From Conus ventricosus (lineage: Eukaryota; Mollusca; Gastropoda; Neogastropoda; Conidae), in assembly GCA_018398815.1 (NCBI GenBank), contig CM031596.1, positions 64,445,199 to 64,509,198 of the forward strand: a stretch of DNA of 64,000 nt, written 5' to 3'. Of the stretch, positions 24,001 to 34,376 are shown in pieces (position 1 is the stretch's first letter; each line of letters opens with the position of its first letter). The position numbers and the translations under genes are program-made. Below the pieces are notes generated by a model that worked only from the letters and a program-made list of their open reading frames with translations, ran no database searches and had not been told where the DNA came from.

Positions 24001-27000
24001 TTGGCATGTGCCTTGATGGACACATGTAAGAAAAGAAGGAGAACCAACTTTCAGATGCAAAGATAATTCTCAAAAGTCTAACTGTGCCTGTCTACAAATA
24101 CTTGACACCTTTAATAAGCAGGCCTTTGGTGCATAATTTTAGGTGCAGCCTGCTCTCCCACTTTATTTTCTTTTTTTGTGTGTGTAAGGATCTTCATGAT
24201 GTGGCAATGTTCCACACCAAGTAGGAATTGGTCATTTGTTTGGACATGTAAGTTTATTGTAAACCTACTTTAAGTAGTACAGTTCTTTTCTGTTTGTTTG
24301 TTTCAGCTACAAGTACAATTTCTGCCCGTTTTCTAATGTTACTCAGCATGAACAGGGTTACCACTGGAATCCTTACAATGGTGTTCTTGGGTAAGTGTCT
24401 GGTGTCATGAAGGTGGGAGTTCTAGCATAAATGGCTGATAAATGTTCCATGTCTCCATGGATTACTTTTTTGGGGTTTATTTTTGCTTTTGGGGGTGTCT
24501 AGCTATATGGTTTTGGATGTCCTTGAGAGTACTTAGCTGACTGCTTGGTAGTAGCCAGTCCTTCCTGTGTTTCAAGTAACACTGTGTAGGTGTCAGTGTA
24601 CTGTAAGTTTAATGGACAACTGATAACTAATGAATGTATTTAATGTGGAGAACAAAGTTGGAAGATCAAAGATCTGGATTTACAATTTGTTAAATGAATA
24701 ACGGTTTCAACCAAGTTTGTGTGTATGTGTGCATTAGTGTGATATCATTTCAAGTTTCGCACATTGATGTAAAGCATACAAGATAAAAGCCACAGGATTC
24801 ACAATTATAGAAATTACAAGTTTGTTGCTAGAAGAGAAAAAAATTATCATAGAAAAAAAAAACAACAAAGAAAATGTGCCACAATATAATCCTTGCAACA
24901 AAAACTGTTTCAGCTGGTTGGTTCCATTTTTCATTTGATGTTCTGTAAAGATGGTGCTGTCACATGACTGTGTCACTGCTGGGCTGTGTGCAGGGTCTGG
25001 CAGGAGTGGGAAATAAAGAACAACTCATTTATAGCTATGGAAATGACAGACGGGGATGATTGTGGTCAAATCCGCCGTAGTGTGAAGGTAATGACTCGCT
25101 GAAGCTGATTGTCACAGTCAAGGGAGTGAAATGTCTCACAAAGGGGCTTTAACCCTCTTGTACTTAGTTTCTCTGACTGCAAACTTCCCCAAGATTTCAG
25201 ATTCTTTTACAGGTTTCAGCCTGAAAATGGGTATGTGTGATTATTAACTTATGGGGAATGTGTGTGAACCTCTAAGAGAAAGAAAATTGGCAGGCATTTT
25301 CATAAGATCATGCACTGTAATTTGTACTATATTTTTTCTGTCTTAGAGATATGGGCAGGGGTTGCATTTATTGCAAAATTTTGCGTAATTATTGCGTTTT
25401 TCTGCCTTCCTACGCATTTTTTTCGCGGCCGTGCGTTTAGCGACGCAATTTTCCCAGGACCCTGTTCTCAACCGCAAGCCTATGTCAGAGGGGCAAAACA
25501 CGGCACAGACCTACAGCAGACTGCTTGACACTGCCAATTAGTGATAGTGCGTGCACATTTTACTCTGTGGCACTCGCTGACTTTTTGCTAGATCAAGAAT
25601 GTTCCAAAACGCCTCATCCTTTCTCCCCTCGAAATAAAATGGAATCTTTCCCGCGTCCGCGATGGTGCCATCTTCCAATCGGAATACGTTATGACTTCCC
25701 ACGCACAATACCATGCTGCTTGCCATGGAAGGCCCGGACTCGTGTGCCACAGAAAACGCTTTCCTGCAGTGAGCTGCTCTGCACTTCACCTGTGTTAAGG
25801 CGCGTGATTCAGAGCTGTTTTGACGGGAGTGAGTACAGTTTACTTTGTTACGCATTTTTTTTCAGCGCTGACGCAATTTTTGCGGAGGCGTGCGTTTCTT
25901 GACGCAAAAACTAAAAAGTCAGTGGAACCCCTGTATGGGTCTTGTCACTGTCACCAAATTGTCACTGGACATGTGACATTTTATGGTGACAATCAATTTT
26001 ACAGCATGCAAGCATGTGCAATCACCATGTTGATAAAAGTTGTTAGTGTAAGATGAAATCTGAAGCCTACCTGAGGTGACCATCTGCTGCCTGGCAGTAC
26101 AGGTCCCACTGGTTGTCCCACAATGTCATACAAAACTTGTCACTTGTCACACACAATACTGAACTCAGTCATTTCCGAATACTCTATATGTTGTGGTGTT
26201 TCCATCAGGCTTTGCAGTTCTGCAAACTACAGCTGATTACATACGTCCACAGTCTTCAGTTGCACAGCACAGTGTCACTGTACACACTCAATACTCACTA
26301 CTAAATGTCACAGTTACAGCTGTCACCAAAAAACACAGGTTTGCAAAAACAAAAATAAACATCACAGCTGCATTACTGTTGGGTTATGTTTTGGTCATGA
26401 TAGTCACGAAAACAACCATTCTTAGGCCAGCATAGGAGCACTTGACAGAAAGAACACTTATATGACATTTCCACTTGATATCCCTTTGGTGTCAAACGGC
26501 CAGTTTTGACACATTGACGACACACCTTAGGCTCACTTTTCTTCAGGTGTGGTATCGCACCAAAGAGGGTCGGGTACGCCCTTGGCAGCTTGTTTTTTTC
26601 TTGCATACCTGTTTGTTTCATCGGCAGCAGTTTAAAAAAACAACAAAGAAGCACAAATAAAAAGAAAAAATCCAGTGGTGTACTCCAGGTCACTGTCCTC
26701 CTCACAATCGTCTTTAACACCACTGCCTACTTCTTTATCAGGTTCACATGGCTGCCTACCGTCCCGGAGTGTCCGTATTTGTCCCCTGAAATAATAAAAT
26801 CATGCAGCCTGTCCCTGGAATCCACTTTTTTATTCTATGTCCTGCGAAAAAGAAATCCGGGAGAAGAAAAAAAAATGAAGTCGAGTTCGTTAGCCGATCA
26901 CCGACTGACCGACTTCGGTCGTGGCCATCCTGACCAAATCCGTCGAAAAGACCTGAACATTGCCGAACTGACCATTGCGTGTGTGCATACACCGTCTTCC

Positions 27001-30000
27001 CGAGTTTTGAAAGCGAGAAAAATGGACGCGAAACAGGGAAAGCGTAAAAATGGCGATCTCGACAAGGAGGCTTCTCTCAAGAAGAAAAAACGTCAGCAGA
27101 CGTTCAAGTCAAAATATACGGAAACCTGGTCGTTCATCAAGCATAGCAAGATCAAGACTTACGCATCTTGTGAAATTTGTGCGTGTGAGTTTTCCATCGG
27201 ATTTGGAGGTAGGGACGAAATAACCCGTCATGTCGCCACTGAAAAGCACAAGAAGAACACAGCTGCAGGATTTGAAGAGTGCATATTACCGTTCTCTTCA
27301 GCCTGCAGTGCAGGACCTCTGAATTCACCAAAAGCCATTTTAGAAGTTGTACATAGTGTAAAATAAAGGTAAGCTCTCACTTTAATGTTGATGTGGTTGT
27401 GATATGTGCTACCACTGCATGTGTCCCTAGAAATCAGTCTGTGTCCCTTGTTTTGAAAAAGTATGTTCCTGAAAGAGGCGGAAAGGGGTAGGCAGCCCTG
27501 CTTTCATTCTCCATCTCTCTTTCAAACTTCTCCACTTCAAGTATAATTTGATTTAACTCCTCTTGCAAGTAGTCGACCATCTTGTCATCGTTCGTAGCAG
27601 ACGCGAAAGCAGCCATTGTGAAAGTTGGTCTGTTTCATTCACAAAGTTACTCGCTGTGTTCTGTGTCTTTTCCCAATGAACACGCACGGTTCCATCATCC
27701 AAAAATATTGCCAGCACATGATTGGGCCATGCCTGAGTCTTCCTAGTTACTGTCTGCGACTCTGTGTGTCTACACATGTGATCACTGTGTGATGGAAAAT
27801 TCCCACAGAGAAGTCCTGGTATGTCCCGGAACGGAAACCACAGGCGCTCGCCATAAGTCCCAGCTGCTCCCGCTACGAGTACAAGAGAGTTAAGCTGATT
27901 GTCACAGTCAAGGGAGTGAAATGTCTCACAAAGGGGCTTTAAATGACAAGAATTTAGAGCATGGTGGAGAAGTGGATAGTTGACCAACCAGCAGTAGTGC
28001 TCTCACCTAATGCAGGTCTTTGAAATGTTTGAAGGAGATAAATTTGTTGGGTAAATTGTTGTTGAGTGACAGTAATCATCAAAGGTGGCGAGGACATCCT
28101 CGCTTGTTCTGCTGGTATGGCTTTGTTGATGCTGTTGTCAGGCTGGTTGGAATGCATGTGAATGACGTTGTGGCTTTCTGTAGGATAATTACTGTGAAAG
28201 TGACCCCTGAAATCGTCATAAATTTTTACTGCCCATTTGTCAAGAAGTGGTTGTGTGCTCGGCTATTATGTATATATGTGCGTAAATGCTGATGTGTGGA
28301 AGAATGCAGTTAGAGGTGAATTTATTGTGGATGTGAACATGGTGGTAGGGAGGCAACGTGGATAAGGGCATGGCCTAATGGAGATATTTTGTTTAAATCC
28401 ATATTTATACTGGGCGTAGAGAAGAGGGGAGAACGAGAAGGAACGGAAAGAAGGCTAACAACATGTAAAAGTAGGAAATTTTCTCCCCATTTCCTTTGTA
28501 TATATTGAAAGTTTATGTTTTTAACCTGCATTTTGGGCAAAATTAATGCCCTCAGAATTTCAGACATTGCAGAGATCTGCATGAAATTGCGCAGCTATTC
28601 CTACGTTCCACTTTTAGGCACAATTTTGAGTACACACTTTGATGAAAAATAAGTGATATAAAATGCGTAAATAAATGCAGTATGGATGAATTTTTTTCAC
28701 AAAACAAAATAAGTCATTAATCACATCAAACCATCAAATGAACTAAAAGGTTTTTTTAGTAAATTGATAGACCATTGTATTTGGTTAACCAGTTAACATT
28801 TCTGTAGTCACCCAGTATCATGACATGCACAGAGATATGTTTAAAGATAAAAAAAACACAGTCATTTGTTAATTGATTCCAGCATAACGTTGGTGTATTT
28901 ACGTGCGCTTGCATGTGTGTATGAGCAGGTGAAGTTTGAATGCGGGAACAGCAGTGAAATCACCAGCGTGTCGGAGCCCAGCACCTGTCACTATGTCATG
29001 ATGTTCAGCACACCCCTGGTGTGCCACCCGCAGTCCATGCTGGTCTACCCCACCCTATCTGCAGAACTCCGGGCAAAATGGGATCAGCTGGAGGGACAGC
29101 GGCATCGCAGAGAGCTCACAGAAAAGGTGACGATGTATAGCTTTTGATTTCAGTCGGATGTGTGGTTGTTTTCAAACCATACTTTGGCTCCAAGCTGCTA
29201 TGCGTTTTATTACATGTAAAATCAAAATATTGGTGTGTCAACAGTTTCCCAACAAGTAAGGATTCTTTGCTTCAAATGCAGATGGTTGAAGTTCTTCAGA
29301 ATAAACTTGTGCATCGTAGATGGGCATACTCTGTGCCTCCTTTCTCTCTGACACAGGCACAACCTCCCCCCTCCCCTCAAGCACATATATGCATGCATGC
29401 ACGCCCTCTTTCTGTCTTACAAACTCTTTGAGCAATGTGGGCTGAGTGTATTAGATTGAATTCATAGACTCTTCTATACGTCTATTGTTTGTGACGTCTG
29501 AAGAAATGTTACTTGTCTGTTTTGTTCCCTGTATTACTTGTTGCTTTACACTCTGTTTTTGTGTCTTTATTTGTATTTTGGCTAATGCATACTACGAGTT
29601 CATCACCATTTTTATGATATAATGGGCAAAGGTTACCGAACCTAACACTGAAACCTCTCCATAAAGACCCTCTTGAAAAAGACTTTTTTCCCTTTAACTT
29701 GTTTTACTTGAAAATTTTTCTCTTGTTGTGTACCACATTTAGCTCCTAAGACTCCCTTCCAGTGAAGCCAATCTTAACTGTTGAAAAGAGATTCCTCTGT
29801 AGTTGAGACAGTTTGAATCTTCCTAGGGGTACAGCAGGCGCCTGCAGACCATTCTGGAGGAAGCAGGTCTGCGTCTCACCAAGGAGAAGAGGCAGCAGTT
29901 GTCTGCAGCAGCCAAGGCCCAGGAACAGAAGGAGAAGGAGAGGGAACAGGAATTCTATTCACTTTCTCAGTGCTCCCAGGTAATTGGACTCAACGAGGGT

Positions 30001-33000
30001 CAGTGAATGTTTTGGAGGACATGTAAATAAAGTATGTCTGTTCACTGAAATTAACATGGTAGATTTGATGGTCTGAGATGTTTTCACAATAGCGTGTACA
30101 GGCTGTACGGAAAGCAATGTAATCATGGTTGTTACTGAATGTGACATTTTTCGTCTTGGGATTAGGGTTTGATGGTTTAGAAGCAAAACGTTTTGTGTTG
30201 TAGAACAGAATAGGTTATCAGAAATGTTGCTACAGGACTTCACCTGTGGTACAGGACTGCTCTAAAGGCAGGTGAAGACAGTGCTTCTCTGGGTCCTCCC
30301 CAGCACCTTCGGGTGTTTCTTTTTCCTCTAGGTTATCAGAAATGTTGCTACATTGTGTGTTGCTGTAATTATTTGAAGTAGAATGTGATACATGATGTAG
30401 TTGATTTTTGTAAAACGTTTTTTTGTTTTCTGTGAATGAAGATCTTTACATTTTAGAGCAAAAACAGAATTACTGGGTTGCCAAACGATGGAACAAACAA
30501 ATTACAAAACAAAGAGAATGCGTTTTGATGAAATGGGTCTTCTTCAGGTGGGATGAATAAAATTCAAAACAATGAAAAAAAAAGGATGAACAGTCATGTA
30601 TCTATTCGATGTAGTTGCACAATTTTGTCTTGAGACAGGACAAATAAGCTTCAGAAGAGGGACACAAAGGATGAACACACAGTCACATATCTATTTGATT
30701 TGGGTGCAAAATTTAGTCTTGGAATATCCCGAGTCCAAATTTTGCACTGAGATTGAGGAGATAAGTGACCAACTGTTCATTCTTTGTTTTGAATGCTATT
30801 TGTTGTGCATGAAGAAAACCCAGCAGGTTGAAATATGTCGTGTTTGTTCAGTAATTTGTTTGTTGCTTTGTGTGGTGGGAGTAGTAATTCTGTTTTTGCT
30901 CTTGTTTCAGTTTCCACCAGCATACCTTCTTTTAAACCAGCTGTATGTTCTAACTGTATGTTCTAACTGTCTGAACCCGTTCACATAATTTTTTGATAAA
31001 CATTCCTGATCAGGAGGTTAAGAAAGTATGTATATCTTTGGCTTGGCTCACTAATTATTCACTTATGTACTGAGTTAAAAAATACATGGGTGAAACATTT
31101 CCATCAAGTTATGAGAATCTGTGAATCTGAGTTTAAGTCATTAGGGAATTTCTGTTGGTTAAAATTTTTAACCTTTCACAGTTTAAAGCCCAGGTTGCTT
31201 AGCTCATATCCCATGACCACCTTCCTGCTGGTCCTACTGTGTAGTTCTTGGAATAATCTGGGGTTTTACAGTGACGTAATTTTCTTTATATAGATTGACC
31301 ATCCAGAATATTGTAGCGCTTAGCTCAACCAGTCACATTCTTGTATAAGTAAAGGATGTGAGTCACTTGAGATTCTCTCTTTTTCTCTTGGTGTGAAGCA
31401 AAGACGTCAGTACTTTCTATACCATTGAGAGATTCATACCCAGTGAGTTAGCAGAACGTTTCCATGATAGCAGCAGAGAGAAGCAATCTAGTCCTGATCT
31501 TCCTGGTTAAACTTGTAATACACTCGGTTCTGGTTTGGGAGCTGACTCAGTATGAGAAATTAGGGGTTAGGCACGTGACATACGTCATCAGTCTTTGGCA
31601 CTAACCACATGAGCAATTGCAGTAGAGTAATTTTTATTTATGATTGTCTTGCAGATGTACAGACGTTTACAGCAGGAACTTGACCAAGTGAAGACAGAGC
31701 TTGCTACTTTAAAAAGTAAGTATTAAGTGAGACAGCTATAATGGTTGACTAGACAACGTTGGTTAGACAGCAAACTATTTAGCGCTTATGGTCGTTGGAA
31801 TTATTTGCGCAGTTATTTGATAAGAAAAATTTCAAACAAAGCATATTATTGTTTTTTTCTTTAGCATGGTAAGACTGATGCTTTAGGTGTTTTTTTTTAC
31901 CATGTTTGTTTGATTTTTTTTGCTTTACTGTCCCATTTTCTGTGCCATTCAGTGGCATTGCTCCCGAGCTGTACGTTCTGACCACTCGTCTACGGCCTGG
32001 CCCAACCCGCCAGTGGTAATCCACAGGGACCAGTCGATGCCAAGTATCCAGCAGAGGAGACACTGCACTGCTGCTGAATCACTTCGATGATGTTCATTGA
32101 TGTCTGTTCTGATCCAACATACACACAACACCACCCACTAAGCACCCCACTGATAACAACAATCGCTCAGTAAAGGAGCCATCTTTAGAGAACTCTCACT
32201 CTGGAGGGCACCATTACGTCTGTCCAATGACAGTCCCCATGAATTTGCAGATACCAGTGACCCCGGCAGAATCACACCATGGCCATAGACAGGAGAGGCA
32301 ATCAAAACTGAGGTCACTGTGACAGTAGAGCATGAAGGGCCACAAAGTATCAGACATTTTCTTTTTATATGCTGGTTGATGAGGATGACAATGATGAAGA
32401 TGATGCTACGGATTTCCACTCTGGTCTGAGACTGCATATCACTGTGTCACCAGGCCCAAAATATAACAGACACCTGCAGTGTTGGCTTGGAAATGTGAGC
32501 AACACTTTCAGAGACACATCCTCCTATAATCGCCTGTGTGGTCCCAGTCTTCCCAGAGCAAAGTCAGCTCAGGGTAGGAGCCAATTGGGGCAGAAAAATC
32601 CCACAAATAATTGGCTCTGATTGGCATTGAACTCACGATCTCACAGCCAGGAGTCTGTGATGCTAACCACTACACCACAGCAGCTGGTGCTTTAGGCTTT
32701 GTTAGCAGTTGTTATATCCCAATTGTTCCCCTCCTTGCTGTCACTTCTGTTGAATCACAATGATTCAGGGATGATCTTGAAAGATGAAGAACATGGGCCA
32801 ATGACCCATGCTTTTTTAAAGATATGAATTGGATTTTTTCTTTCTCTTTTTTTTTTTTTTTCAGATGACAGGTCTTTACTGTCCAGTACATAGTTAATGC
32901 ATGGTTCAGTATTTAGTAATGACTTTGGGGAATATAAATCTACAGGATATTGGATGAGTACATGTAAACTGGATGCAGGAGCTGTTGCACAGTAAAATTT

Positions 33001-34333
33001 CCCCCTGACAGCCTTGAAATGGTAATGGAAGTAAAGTCTCTGAATGACAGGGCTGTGTCTCTTCATCTTTTCTCCCGGTCTGTCAGCTTTTCACTTCCTG
33101 TGAGACATTCCTGGCAAACTGAATGTTCTACTGGACTCTGCGTCAAGAAAGGGTCAGGTACTGCTCACATCTTCTGAATTGATGCCAAACAAGACTATCC
33201 TCCGGTCAGTCTGCACAGTTTGGGGAACTTCCCGTATCAGTCTGTTCACCACCAGGTAGAGCTGTCAGCAATCAGTCTTTGTTTTCCCAATACCAGACCC
33301 TGTGGTGTTTGCCTAGGAGGCACTGGTCATCTCTTGGGGAAGGAATGTTTGCGTACACATTTTTTCCCTATCTTCTCATTCCTGAATTCATTTTCCAGGA
33401 AGAAGTGTCAGGTGATCCTCATTTCAGGTGATCCTCATTTGCCCGCTTGTCAACCTTTGAGTGAAGGTTCCCATTCCCACCCTGCAGGACTGGACTTGTT
33501 GTCCCAGCCCTGGTCAAGGAACTAGCCTATGGACCCTGTTTCCATCTCCATGCAAACCAGCTTCATATCAGGTGATGCCCATCCACTGAGAAATGATACC
33601 GCCCTTTGTACATGGACAAGATTATAGCTGGTCAAAGGTAACAACACTGAAGGATTATGTCCACAAGTGGAAGGTTTTATCCAAGTGGTGCAAACGGGCC
33701 AGGCTTTCTGATGAATGCCAAGACTGAGGATGTGGCTCATTTTCTGGAAGATCTTCACGAAAAGGGTAGGAAGCCCACCAGCACTATTAAAAGGTTCAGA
33801 TCTGCCATTGCTCAGACTTTTTTTTTCATAGGAGAAACATTGATATCAATCTTGATCAATTTTTAACAGAATTTGTATTACAGTCATTAGGATCGGTTTA
33901 AACCTGTAGGTGCTGCAAGTGGGGCCTGCGATTTGTTACGGAGTATCAGGTCCCTTTTCCAGGTGAGGGTGTTTACCACCCCTTCTTCTTAATATTTGGT
34001 CAAGTAAGCATGAGAAAAAGGAATTCTGCTACCATAAGCAGATTTCTGAAGTACCCGTCAAAACATTAGGATGCCCCTCAGCCTCCTTGCTTAGCTTGGA
34101 AAAAGTGAAGAAACTGTTCGGCTATGGTGTAGGTGCTTCAAGGGCAGTCACTTTGATTCTGTCTAGAATGTAAGGCATGCTTAGCTTCTTAGCTCACCAA
34201 ATTGAATATCATGAGGATCCTGATATTTTGGCAATGATCTTGCCATTTTGGAATAAGGTATCTGTTCAGACTGGTATTTCTTAAAATTGCTTTCACTGGT
34301 AAATTTCCGTTTTGTTGTTGTTGTTGTTGTTTT

Positions 34334-34376
<43 letters not shown>

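Noticed and set aside
26590..27020. Long upstream extension of the BED-like ORF
   Set aside because: The added residues are low-complexity lysine-rich or hydrophobic and do not match the family; the start at 27021 is better.
32873..32902. GNPTG last exon at 32873 (NDRSLLSST then stop)
   Set aside because: The acceptor is strong, but the downstream DNA is repeat-rich and the tail is very short. I prefer 35261, though this is not excluded.
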